DNA from: Emergomyces orientalis | Taxonomy: Eukaryota > Ascomycota > Eurotiomycetes > Onygenales > Ajellomycetaceae | Assembly (NCBI GenBank): GCA_002110485.1 | Contig: MOWL01000045.1 | Location: 930,001 to 994,000 of the forward strand | Length of the DNA: 64,000 nucleotides | Reading direction: 5' to 3' | Shown here: in pieces, positions 1 through 11,846 of the stretch | How positions within the stretch are numbered: position 1 is the stretch's first letter | Layout of the letters: every line of letters begins with the position of its first letter | The notes under the pieces: model-generated | The model's database searches: none | Seen by the model: the letters and a program-made list of their open reading frames with translations, nothing else | Told to the model about the DNA's origin: nothing | Program-made: the position numbers and the translations under genes

Positions 1-290
1 AGAAAAAAATTTCGAACAAAAAAGAAGACTTTTGTTGGTAAAATCATAATTATCATCTAATAGTCACGCGGGTTTAAAGGAAGAAAAAAAAATGCGTTAT
101 TTCATTTGTATTTAGGTCATATAGAAGCGAGGGGGTGAAAGACATATCCACACATATATCCACAAAGGTATACGGCGAGAGAAGGGGGGTAGTAAGGAAG
201 TAGTGTTAAGGAAGAGAGCTACCCCCGAGATAGGTTAAATGAAGGCTGAACTAAGCTTCGTCGAGAGAACGCGATCAGGGAAAGTAGTTC
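1..290. other. Gene-free edge, downstream of the first gene
   Basis: This is AT-rich sequence after the stop codon of the minus-strand gene that ends at 291, so part of it is probably its 3' UTR. I see no reading frame or repeat worth naming. Confidence 0.5.
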
Positions 291-2396
291 TTAGAAAGCG
301 ATTGTATTGCCGCGGTGCGACTCAACCAGCTTGCGGCGAACCGCTTCGCCACCGGTATATGTTACCCCCGTCCGCTTTCTAGTTGGAGTTTTGTTATCTA
401 CATACTTATTGCGTCTGAAGACGCTGGCGGGACGGGAAGGAGAGTTTGCTGGTACGAACTCGCGGTGTTGTGGCAATCGGATCAGAGCTTGGTAACGAGA
501 GTGATTCCGGCGGAAGGCAGTCACGATGCCCCTGTCAAGGTGGTTCAAGAGGCGCTCTGCGCTATTATTAACTGGAGGAGGAGCGAACTCTGTTGTCGTT
601 GAAATATTGTTCATCGTCAACGACGACGGGCCGGCAACAACTGCCGAGGCAATGTCCTCGACGACGTCGAAATCTCTGTCAAAGTCTTCTTCGTCGGAGG
701 AGCCATTTCCAAAGTCGATAAAGTCATTTACGTTGAGGACTCCTTCGCTGTCATCGTCGTCGTCTTCCTCGTCGAAGCTGTTACTGAGTAGTCCGTGGGA
801 AGGGTAGAATGCCTCGGGAGGACCGGTTATTTGACCAACGGAATCACTTCCCAGGGCAGTTATCATGAGATTGGCATTAGAGGAAAGCATTGGGCTTAGG
901 TTGTTGGGTTGCAGTGGCGATAGCAGAGCATCGGTGTCACTGTCATCAGCAAGAGTGGCAGCAGTAGCTCGGGGGCTATTGTTGGCGGTGTTGCACAAAC
1001 TCTGAGTAGCGGATTCAAGCCAGTCGTGTCTGCAAGTTGAATAGGGGGGGATGAGGATTAATTGAGCTCCGTTAGGGGCGACAACAGCAACTGGCTTGTG
1101 GGGGTCAGCGACGAAAGTACCCCTAAGTGGTCCACGCCGTCGCAGTGGCTGTGAACGCTGGGTGGATTCCTCCATATATGGAGGCAATGACGCGCTCGAG
1201 TCGCGACGTAGGATGGAACGAGGGTGAGTAATTGTTGCTGGGGGAGGTAAATCTTCATCGGTTGTTTCACCGCAATCCGCTGCAAATCGGGGTTAGCTAG
1301 CTAAAGGAATACTTTGGCGTGTAAAATACTTACACTCATAACCACTAGAGCTCGCAACGGAGGATTCCGTTTCCACGTGATAGATATTGCCTGGGAGGTC
1401 ATAAAAATCCTGTGGAACCAGTAGCTCACTGGAGACTTGGCGACGGACTGGTTCAGAATCATTTTCGATCATTCTTCGCAGGTCTGGGTCCAGGGCATCT
1501 TGTTGCAGGAAATCAGACATAAGTTCATCATCAGTGGTTTTATCGGAATCCGAAGAATCATCGGATTCCGCGAAATGAACGCGTCGCGTAGGGACCTCCA
1601 CAGTTGCATTGGTCAGGGTAACATCTTCGACAGCGTCAACGTTGCCTGACTGTAAAAACAGCTGCTCATCCTCAAAGAAGGAACCAGTGGAGTAAAGAGG
1701 ACGGTTTTCAAGATCATCTAATCCTAACCACTCATCTGGAACTCCAGATGCAAATGCAGAGGTGACGGTCTCCATGTCACGCTCATACTCCGAATCCAAA
1801 ATCAACTCTTCTTCCATCAGCTCAATCTCCTGCTCTTCGTCATCTGCATCGCTAACATCATTTACTGCCTCATACCCGTCATCTGAATCCAAGTCGATTG
1901 ACTCAACCGAGCTAAGAGGACTAGCAGAACTGATGGAGCTATTTTCGGCGCAGCTCTGATAGCCAGTATGCTGCAGTTTAACACGTTTTCGGTCCTTGTG
2001 GAATGACACACCACCCCGACGCCCCGTCTTACGGCTTCTCCCCTGCTTCCGGCCATAAGACGGGGCAAAAGCTTCAGGCTGTTCACTATCTTCATCAATA
2101 GCATCTTCATTTTCTTCATCTTCGTCATCGTCGTTATCGATCTCGCTGTCCGAGGAAGACCCTTCACTCAGTGCAGCAGAGGGCTTTCTTTTTTTATCGT
2201 TGCCATGGCCTGAATTGACAACCTTCCGTTTAATAGGAGGGGGAATAGACGATTTTTTGGCGATTCTAGGGCCAAGAACTGTCGACATGGAAGCGCATGA
2301 ATCACTATCGCTGAGGGAGGGCGCGCTGCGGTTTCCCACCAGGCGTGATTTCCTTCCGGGAGACGACCTCGATTTCATAGCTTTCGAAGGAGACAT
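291..2396 (-). CDS. Acidic/basic low-complexity protein, probably nuclear, unknown function
   Basis: The model is complement(291..1279, 1334..2396), 683 aa. A 54-nt intron has donor GTAAGT at 1333, branch site GCTAACC and acceptor TTGCAG ending at 1280. The ATG at 2396 opens a basic, serine-rich N-terminus. A bipartite NLS-like stretch (KRK..DKKRK, about residues 56-71) is followed by a strongly acidic run (about 83-107) and another basic block (about 116-129). A second Asp/Glu-rich cluster lies in the C-terminal half, and the extreme C-terminus is basic. Serines next to acidic residues suggest CK2-type sites (inference). I recognise no domain. The alternation of basic patches and acidic disorder is typical of nuclear regulatory or chromatin proteins, but no function is claimed. 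The exon model is well supported because the frame is kept exactly across the intron. Confidence 0.8.
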
Positions 2397-5126
2397 TTCA
2401 ACGGATGGGGTCCAATTGAGTCTAATTAGTCGTTTCCAGGAAGAGGCAGATTATTTCGAATAGCCGGAAGGTGGTTTGGTTATTAATGGCAATTTAGCTG
2501 CGAAGGACTGGGTCGATAAACCGTATAGTAAAAATGTGAAAAAAATCTTCCACCCAGCCAATCTAGTACGTATATATCATGTACTCGTAGGAGAGGATTA
2601 AGGAATAACAGGGGATAGCCGTTTTTCCTTTTTCCTTGGGTAAGAGGATAGGTACGGTAGTGAAAACGAGGAGTGGGAGGGGAGAGAAAGGGAGAGAAGG
2701 AAGCGCGTGGTAGTCTACAAAACACCTCCACCCTGGACGGACGTTGAAGTGTTTGCTCTGAGTTGGTACTGGGGGCAATTTCGACGTACGGAGTAACCGT
2801 CGAAAGAGTGTCAAAATATCGTCAAGTCGATTGAAATGTACTCGTTGAGCTTCCTGGACTGGGAGAGCAATGGCAGGCGGGGGAATGCCTATGACCATGC
2901 CTCCCAGTGAGGGATTTACAGCCCAGCGACAGCCATTTGGCGTGATTCCTCGACGATATTTGTAGTAAGGGGGTTGCTGGTATTCTTCTTTAAACTTGAG
3001 GGTTGCAATGTGTGATGTTGATGGGGGCAGAGATGGTTGCGGAAAAAAAACAAGAGAAGAAGAGAAGAGAAGAGAGGAAAACGGGAAAAAAATGAGCAGG
3101 CTGTCTGGTACTGGTTGCAGGAACCTCACGGCGATCGGAGCCGGGGTTACAATAGTCCGGGTGGAGGGGTTATGCGACCATTAGTTAGCCAAGCCGCTGA
3201 TTGGGCGGCCAGCTCACCGCATCTTCGGGTTGGCGCTGCACCATTTGTCACTCGGCACCCAAATATGGAGGGGAGATACTTCGAGCAAGGATCATAACCT
3301 GCAACATGCGGCCCCCCTCCCCCTGCGGCAGCAGCAACAACGAACGATGATACGACGGGCTCCAGGCAAGGAGGAGGAGGATGGGATGGGACGAGGAGCA
3401 GCCCTAACCGGTTACCTCATTCAAGGTCACTTGGCTATCCTTATGGCTCTCAAATGAGTACGCGGCGTAATAACATATTCCGCCAGTGGATATGAGTCAG
3501 AAAAGGAGCCATGACTGAGCAGCTGTTTGCTCAGGCGAATAGTCACACTATCAAGTTCTCAACTTGGATTTCCAAACACTAGTCTGCGCGCTCGGATAGA
3601 ACGACAGTGGCGAGGTATGGGTCCCTTGGCTAATGTCTTGCATGCATGAAACTATGGTCTCCGTCGCTGACAACTGTGAAATATGGGCATACGTAGCCTC
3701 ACTGGCATGCAGATAAACGGTGATCAGACGGGCAAAGCATCATAGTACTTCCCCTAGCCGTAAATACTATCTCCAGCAAGATATCCTCATTCCCTTTTTT
3801 CTTCCCCTACTCGTTTCACCTGCTATCATGTTGTGTCGAATCCCCCCAAGAGACAACTCGATATGGGAAGTGACATTGACGTGAAAAACGGAGCTCCACC
3901 ACGCGGCGTTCAGAACACAAAAAATAGTAACCCATCAGACCAATGAGACTCAGCCCAATCTAAAATAAATCCAATCATCGTCTTAAAGCAGAGCCGGCCA
4001 GTGGCTGACAGCCTCCTTTCCTGCCCGCCACTAGCTTAGCCAAGCGCTTACGATGATTCATCGATACTGGCGGCAGGGCCCATAGGCACCCCGTGCCAGT
4101 TCCCGACAGCAATAGTATTCCTCTTGAAATCCCGTACAGAAGCCCACGTCCCAATGCTTACTTCCAGTTCTCCCCTGTGGCGATATGACCCTCCCATTGG
4201 AGGGTATTTATTTTACCTCTAATGAGCTGTGCTTCTATTTTCTCTTTTTTATTTTTCTATTTTTCGACTTTTTTAATTCTAAATAGTATCTTGTGCTAAA
4301 GGCCCCAGATTTCACCATGGCTTATCATGGAGTCAAGAATAAAATTGGCTTTTGCCTTCCTGCTCTTTCTCTCCCTCTGCTTCAAGTTCACTTTTTCTCT
4401 CAGGCAGCTCCATTCTAAGTTCCAGAAGGTTACATACGTCGGGGATGCGAGATCGCATGAAGACTATGGATTTCTGACTTAGGTTTTATCACGGCTAATA
4501 GGTCCGGCCATGACTTTCAAATGCCAAAGTCGGGTGGGATATGACTAGCTAGTTTGAATTATAACTATCAAGGCAGGCAAGATTTGGTATACAAACAATT
4601 AGAAGGAAAAACAAGGGGGGATACATAATATTGGTATTCATAAATCATAAGCACAAAAGAAATAAGAAATTAAAAATGATTGCAGAAAAGACTTTGTTAA
4701 CCAAGACACAGCAGAAACAATTAAAAAAAAGGGGGTGACGATATATATGGAATGGGAAAGCTCGCAGTCCCAGACCGCCTTTAACAACCACTTACCCCTC
4801 GCCCCGCTGCTGCTCAACTTCAACCAGTTCACCCATGGAAAGGAAACATACTTGCCCCTTCCCAAAAGCAGCAGTTATTATCATTATTATTATTGTTGCT
4901 CTTGTTTGTTCCAGTTGTATTTTCTTTCTCTAATCTTTCTTTCTCCCCCCCCCCCTCCCCCCCCCTCCCCCCCAACCCACCACGTTAGCGATCTAGGGTA
5001 AAGGAGACGAAGAAAATCTTCCCGGCTCTCTTGTCCTACGTGTCCATTTCAAAAGGAAAAATGTAGCAAATAGAAACCCCATCATATGCAAAGCTAGTCG
5101 AACCTTCCGAGGGACCACATTAGGTC
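2397..5126. other. Intergenic region with low-complexity tracts
   Basis: I support no gene here. A purine-only stretch lies near 3040-3090, T-rich stretches near 4230-4280, and a long C/T tract near 4945-4973. A 188-codon minus-strand frame at 2563-3129 is discussed under rejected items. The first part is the likely promoter and 5' leader of the minus-strand gene starting at 2396. Confidence 0.5.
4945..4973 (+). repeat. Poly(C) tract with T interruptions
   Basis: Three C runs of 6-10 bases are separated by single T residues on the plus strand, so the minus strand is G-rich. The bases are seen directly. Any G-quadruplex or i-motif role is inference. It lies about 150 bp beyond the 3' end of the membrane-protein gene at 5127. 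Confidence 0.8.
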
Positions 5127-6654
5127 CTAAGTCCCCAGATACGGTTCAACCTTCGGGCGACGTGTTTGGTTCTCGGCTTCTGAGGCCGGTGATGATACGT
5201 TGTCAATGCTCATCGTTGTCGTTTCTGCCGTCGGTAGTAAGGTACCCTGCCCTACATCCTCCTGGGTTTCCCTCACTTCAGCCCTGTCTTCTCCTGCTTT
5301 ATCTCCCGGCCCTTGCTCAGCTGCACTTGTGGCTGCAGCAGTCGTGGCCCGTGCTTCCGCTGGTGCGTTGTTATCAGCATCATCATCGTTATTATTCTCC
5401 TTGACCATCGTGGCATCATGTTCTTCCACGTTGAGCGCATCTTTCTCGAGACGCACTTCACGGCCACGTTTATGGCAGTACCAGAGGACGAAGAGGAGGA
5501 CTATTAATAGTTAGTGTACATAAAAATAAGAGAGGAAAGGGAAAAGAGAAGTAAAAAGGGTCACGCTTACTAAATAACGCTAGCGACATCAAAACATTCA
5601 TACCCATAAAGGCCGGGAACCGCGCTTGAAGGAAGCCAACAATAGATCGTAACATGCCCGCAATCGCCGCTGGTTTCCCCACTAGCTCCTTTAAGCTGGG
5701 GACTTTCAACCCCATCTTTTTCGCCTTCTCTGACGCCTTCGTAGCCTCTGCCAAGCTAATTCCACTCTTGCCAGCTTTCTCAGCAGCCATCGCCAAGAAC
5801 TCTGGCCCGAATTTCTCGGTCACTTTATCGGGCAGCTGCTCGATAAGTTTCTGGAGGAAGCCTGGTAGATGGTTGAAGGACTTCTGCAACTGCCCATCCC
5901 CATTCGTTAGTAGTGATTCTAAATCGTGGTATGCCGTGGGCACGCCGTTGATCAGATCTTTGAGGATGACATTGAATTTCTTTAAGATATCCTGCGTCTC
6001 GTCGCTGATTGAGAATACGTGGTTATTGATTGCAGATAAATTTAGTCGTTCGAGAACTACAGTCAGATCGTCTTCCTCCCGTTTTACCTCATCCGGGCTA
6101 AATTCTCCTGTCTTCGTACGGGAGGGTTTGAGGTTTTCTGCAATGTTTGATAGTCCTGCCGCGGCATTCTCCTAGTGTCATTTATTGGATTGAGTACGAC
6201 AATTAGCCCGCAGTCCAGGAAATCTGCCAATGAAAAGAAAGAAACATAATTTAAGTAGTAAACAAAAAAAGGTATCAAATATCCCAACCTTCTTCCTCTT
6301 ATCCATACTATGTGCTATCCAGTCCCGCGGACCCTTTTTCTTCCCCTTCGGACTCCCAATTTTGTCCTCCTTTTGCTTCCCCTTTGATGACCTTTTGCTC
6401 AGGCTCCTATGATCGTCGGCTTCCGGGGAACCCCTGGCAGTATTATCTTCCAAGGGCGACTGCGGCAAGGGAGTATCCTGCGCGCCGTCTAGGAGTGCTG
6501 CTTGTGTATCTCGTCCAACCTCCTCCGGATGAGAGGTCACTCGTTGCAAGAAGGCCTCATCATCCGAGGTTAGGACAGGTTCTTGAAGTTGGGCCTTGGG
6601 AGCCTTTGTAAGGTGTGCTTTCGCTTTAATAAAATTTATGTATTGCGCTGCCAT
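5127..6654 (-). CDS. Single-pass membrane protein, conserved fungal type, unknown function
   Basis: The model is complement(5127..5500, 5571..6171, 6289..6654), 446 aa. Intron 2 is clear (donor GTAAGC at 5570, branch ACTAACTATTAATAG). Intron 1 has a less usual GTTGGG donor at 6288 and acceptor CACTAG, but it is needed to join the frames and keeps phase 0. The N-terminal ~120 residues are charged and Ser/Lys-rich. The middle (about 125-305) looks helical, with Leu, Lys and Glu. A hydrophobic segment at about residues 308-331 (starting FMGMNVLM, ending VLWYC) is created exactly across the intron 2 junction. That junction supports the model, because the segment is followed by the basic stop-transfer residues HKRGR. 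The last ~110 residues are acidic and Ala/Glu/Asp-rich. Placement in an organelle or ER membrane is inference, and I do not know the family. Confidence 0.75.
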
Positions 6655-9399
6655 TGTTGGAGCGTAAATGGAGCTGAAAAGAATATCAGAGACTCTTTGT
6701 GTAGTGGGATGGTGATTTTAAGGAAATGACGGCTCTGTCAGTGGTCCTCAAACCTGCCTTTTTGCACAACGCGGGCTAAAAAAACAAACGAGTTGTGAAC
6801 GCTCAAAGCTAAATTTTGAATAATATTGCCGTATAATTTCTATGCGAAAAGAACGATCGAGCGAAATTTTTACTGATGTTAAATAGATTGGAAAGGATGA
6901 TAGTGGTCAAAGAATGGGAGATGTGGAAATCAATCTAGCCAGGATGAGTGGTGGCCAGCGGCTGCTCAAACACAGCTTTCGCCATTTCTTTCTCTTCTGA
7001 AACGTCATAGGGCCAGCTCAGAGCTTGGTTCTTGGCACGTGACTGGCCTCTACCCCTTATCGATAAACTTTGGCACATGGCCCCCGCACTTCCAAAAATC
7101 AAGATTTCGAGGCGAAGTTTCTACAGTACGAGAATGGGTTTGCTAGGGCCAGGGAAAATAACTGAAGGCGAATGTATTTTATACTTGATTATTTAATTAC
7201 TATATTGATTACAGTTTAATCGTCTTTCTTCCATACCAAAGGTCCGCCACACACCCACAAACCTCGCGCTAGGACCACCGCTTATCGTCGATTGGGTTTC
7301 ATTAGCTCATCAGGCACCAAAGGATCACATGATGGATTCGTAAAGAGGAAGTCTACCTACGGAGATGTAATCCATCGGTTTATGGGTTTTAAAAGTTGGG
7401 GGTTAATGCTATACGTAAACATGTTTATACGCGTAGGCATCTACAAGTTCATAGCACCTACATAATAATAACCCAAAAACAACCATCGTTTCCGCGTCTA
7501 AAGGAGAGGTTGTCATTTTAACATTGCTGCATTTTCAAAGACTTGTAATACACTCGGTTTTGTGAGAAGTAGAGTACGTCATAGTATTTGTTGCCCTCCA
7601 TGACTAGATGATCAGGCTAACTGGCTTCAAAGGTTACGTGGACAATAAGGTCGGGTGGGCTAACTGCCCATTCTTGAAGTCCGAAAATGCAGTAAAAAGT
7701 GATGCAATGGTTTGGGAGCGTCGTCTTCGTAATGAGTTATCATTCCCACTACTGAGATGCCTATGGATCGAAGCGCTATCCCCCGTTTGAAATAGGAAGT
7801 GTTTCATCGTGGGAATTTCGCTTTGACAATGCCCAGAAGAGAAGTAACTTTACTTTTGGTGAACCGATACCTACATGTATCCCTCAGGGATGAAATGGGG
7901 ATCAAGAATGCGAAAACAAGTAAAAAGAAGAAGGGATCTGCCACTTCGCATCTCAGAATAAATTTGAAAATGCCACACTTTTAAATGTCCTACAGAGAAC
8001 CTGAAGAAAGAAATGGACTCGTGGCCTCGCAATCTGCGAAAGTGAATGCTAGAGTCGGGCAAAAATGTGTAATGTAAACAGGGTTTTAGTCATGGGATAA
8101 AACGGGCATCACGGATAGAGGGGGCCTAAGGCCTTCAAGGTTTTCACAAGATGAGAATGATTTGCGCAGCAGTTCGCATAATTTCACCCAGGAACAATGC
8201 ATGAGAGGATGGAAGCTACCACTTATGATAGCTCAAATAGAAAAGCAACAAGTAAAATTGGCAAATACAGTTCTTGTAGCTAATCGGATGTTTCGGGGGA
8301 TTCCGTTTCCTCCATCATGAGCTGCAAGTATAAAACCCTTGCGACTGATGTTACAAAGGCGGGCGACCAAACCAGGTGTATGGAGCCGCGAAATATGTGG
8401 GGGTGGGCGAGGCGGCTGGAAAGCTGAAGTTTGACTGAACATAGGGTTGGTAAATGAAAATAGCCACGCGGAATGTCGTGTCGTGTATGGAGTAGTCAAA
8501 TCAGAGGCATGCTGGTGATGATAATGATGATGATAGTGGCCGGCAATTTGGGTCCTGGTCCGTTCCTGACCCAACGTAGCCGAACCCCGCCCGGTTCCTT
8601 ATGCCATGAATTACTTTCTTCTTGCCAGATGGTTATTCAGGTGTGGCTCTGCGGGTCTGTGGTCAGAATATGGTTCAACCATGCATTCAGATTAATGGAT
8701 CCGGGTCATGCCAAATCTGCTCCCGAGCCACAGAAGTCCAACTGACAGGGACAAATCCCTGGGTTGAGTCACGCCAAGCACCATGCTAAGCGGATGGGCC
8801 AATATCAAGATGAGTCGTCAAAGAGCAGTGGGTGATGCCCAGCCAAAATATCGCCATTGCCCATGCCAATTCGAGAGGATGCAACTGGCTTGAGCGGTGG
8901 GATGCTGTATTTTTAACAATAATGGTTGAACGGCAATCCCCCAGTGGCTGCCTTGCCCTAACACCGCCCCAGCCCACAACTTAGCGCTGTCCGGGGTATC
9001 ACATGACCCCGCCGCCAGCATATCAACGTTGTTGCTGGCATTCCCACTTCCTCTCTCTTTCTTCTCTTTTCCTCACGCTTCTCAGAGCTGACCGTTTCTC
9101 GCCCGCACACTGGTTTCAATTCGTGGAATCTTGTGCGAAAAGCCTTTTCGAGAACGCATTCTTTCCTGTCGTCCTTTTCTCCTTCGGGAGTTGGGTGGTC
9201 AGAGGACTGAATTCTTGAATAAAGGCTTCCGAGGCTCCCATGCTACGTGCGTGATCAAGCAGCGTCGTCTTCAACCCTGGCACAAAGCCCTTACGCTCAT
9301 TATATAAACCTCCGGGTTCTTCTGCCGCCCCTTATTGTCCTTCATTCTTTCGTTCGACTTTTCGACTTCGACAAGTTTTCCTTCAAACTTTGACGAAAA
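6655..9399. other. Intergenic region
   Basis: Only short, unconvincing frames occur. The first few hundred bases are the promoter of the minus-strand membrane protein and carry GCACGTGA at 7035-7042. The last few hundred bases are pyrimidine-rich and hold the promoter of the BTB gene starting at 9400. Confidence 0.5.
9300..9308 (+). promoter_or_regulatory. TATA-like element before the BTB gene
   Basis: TTATATAAA lies about 95 bp upstream of the ATG at 9400 and is followed by a C/T-rich leader typical of fungal promoters. Assignment by position and sequence only. Confidence 0.5.
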
Positions 9400-10421
9400 A
9401 TGTTCAAACGTTCTTTTACCACAAGGGATCGGGCGGGCAAGGCCGTCAAGCCGACCAAGAAGATCTATCGCGAGCGTACGAAGGTCAAGATGCAGGAGAG
9501 ACTGGATAGTCCGCCGGTTGGAAGGTTGGTGTAACAACGTTTTATCATCCTCTCTATGAATTCCTTTCTGACTTCAAGCAGCAAAATCACCAGCCCCGTA
9601 ATCACCATGATTGTGGGTCACGAACAGCGTCTTTTCGCTGCTCATGAGGATGTCCTGTCCATTTCACCCTACTTTGCTGCTGCCTTGAAAGACCAAGTTC
9701 TGGATGGTAGTGCGAAACAAGTGGACCTGCCAGACGAGTAAGTTTTATACTCTTTTGTAGCTTTCATCAAGGTGAAAATATCCCAAATGCTTATTTCCTT
9801 GCAGAGAACCAGAGATACTGTCCTGTATTCTCGAGTACCTCTACAAGGGTGACTATTACCCTCGCCTGCTGCATAGCAAGCGCCGCAACTCTTGGGCACT
9901 CGAGGATGCCCAGGACCCCCAAAATAAAGGAGGCCGCGGATCCTGCGAATCGACAATTTTCCACGCTGGTGCTGGCGACTATCTCCTCCGAGATACTGCC
10001 GTGTACTGCACTGCTGAGAAGTACGGCTTGGAGGACCTGAAGCGCCTTGCTCTTCGGAAACAAGGCCTTCAGACCGGAATCCCTGTCGACGTGATACTTC
10101 GATCGGCTCGGTATGCGTATGACCATACACCAGACAGCGAGTCGCGACTCCGCGCTCATTTTCTAGCCCTGATCATCAGAAGTCGCAAGACTTTTAAGAG
10201 GAGTGGAACCATGCAGATGGAGATGGAGAGTGGCGGCAAATTGTTTTTCGATCTTTTCGTGGCAATGTGCAACCACATTGATGACATTGTCGAGATCAGG
10301 TACGCTCCCTCGTCTTCTTATCTTGTTGGCTAATCCGTTGTTTGTTTGCCATTTTGCCAGAGGCTTACATGTTTATGCCCGGGTAATAGCAACAACCGGT
10401 CTCCCAAAGTCATCTAAATGA
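9400..10421 (+). CDS. BTB/POZ domain protein
   Basis: The model is join(9400..9524, 9582..9737, 9805..10299, 10361..10421), 278 aa. Introns are 57, 67 and 61 nt. Intron 1 uses a GTTGGT donor, but only this choice restores the frame into the BTB core. After a basic ~38-residue leader, the BTB fold begins (TMIVGHEQ, then LFAAHEDVLSISPYF). An acidic loop and the helix ILEYLYKGDYYP follow, and then YCTAEKYGLEDLKRLAL. This is the order seen in the large filamentous-fungal BTB family. Known BTB proteins dimerise and often serve as adaptors, for example for Cul3. Nothing here shows a partner or substrate. A second BTB-type gene follows 1.1 kb downstream on the same strand. Confidence 0.85.
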
Positions 10422-11508
10422 TGGATTTGCACGGAGTTTTACGGATCAGATCGAGCACCTCGGAGTTATCAAGTTGGATTCAGGGAGCATCTAAACCAGA
10501 ATGTGCAGCATTGACACCGAGAAAGGTTCCGAGATTGCTTTTTCTTTCTTGCGATGAAAAACTTCCCTTCTTTCGAGGTTGGCCGCCGATTTTGGTTTAG
10601 AAGAAAAACCCCCTCTACTCTTTTTTAATATCTCCCCCAATAACGTTTACCGGCAATTTGCCTTCGCGTCTAAACTAATCCTCCGGAAGGAACATTTTAT
10701 AGCCAAGTCCGCGACGTCTTTCGCAACGATTTCCTTTTGCCTTTTTGGTTTTACTAATGCCTTTTTTTATTACCCATCTACTACATCTGTCTATTTTGGG
10801 CATCTGCTACCAGCGCGCCTTGACGAGGAGGTGTTTGTTTTGTACGATACTTCCCGGCTGCGATGAACCTCGCATGATCAGGTTTATACAAGAATTTGAG
10901 AGATTCGGCCACCTCAAACCTTTTCCTTTCCATTTTCTCCTCTTTTATGGCTTCGTAAACACTCGTAGATAAACTGCATAAATACTCAAACGATACCCAA
11001 CGTCTGTCTACTAACTAGAATATTTCCACAAATGAAGAGCAACTCTTCATCTAGCACCTCCTTCATTTATCTTCCGTCATTTCGACCTTATTGCTTTTTA
11101 ACAAGATACATGGGACCCTTATTCTCAATTCCTCGAACGCCGTTAACACACCACAAACCCCTTTTGTGTTATTCTTTCAAGTACGAAAAGGCTCTTTTTC
11201 TCTTTGGCTGCCTGGCGCGGCAGCAACTTACTCAGGTTGAAATTGGTCCACTATATTCAATGTGTTGCCATCTACTGAACTATCTCTCAAGTGCCCCTTT
11301 AACTAACCCCCTGATTCACCACACCACCACTTCAGAACCGCACACTGATTCCCCAAACTGCAATGGGTACAAAATTTTACATGCCGCCATTCTAACAACA
11401 ACCAAACCATTCTCTTAATTTACCAGTAGGCCTCATCAAAACCCCTACAATTTTTACTTAAGTATCCAGCCACTCACTTCACAAACTGAAAAAGAAATTT
11501 TAAGAAAA
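10422..11508. other. Intergenic region between two BTB genes
   Basis: The sequence is T/C-rich with several short plus-strand frames that lack any recognisable domain. It probably holds the 3' UTR of the first BTB gene and the promoter of the second. Confidence 0.5.
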
Positions 11509-11799
11509 ATGGATAATCTCTGGCGGTTGTACCCCAAAATCCAACCCATTAGGCCCCTCAAGTCCGGAGAATGCTTTCTCGTCCAGTATCGCGATAAGGG
11601 GAAGAAAGATCTCTGGGTTGGAGTTATCTGCTCCCTGGGGATGGTAACTGACGAAGCCTGGCGCCATCCCCCAGTCGGTTCACCTCCGAAAACCGGACAC
11701 TGGGAGACACAACTTGATCGTCGCCATTATCCCGTCTACCTACCGAAAAAAGGGAGAGTGTACGTATGCGATATTCTATTTTTATTTGGGATATATATG

Positions 11800-11846
<47 letters not shown>

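Noticed and set aside
2563..3129. 188-codon minus-strand open frame upstream of the first gene
   Set aside because: It opens with a stretch mirroring a plus-strand purine tract, has no domain, and ends in low-complexity residues. It overlaps the presumed 5' leader and promoter of the gene starting at 2396.
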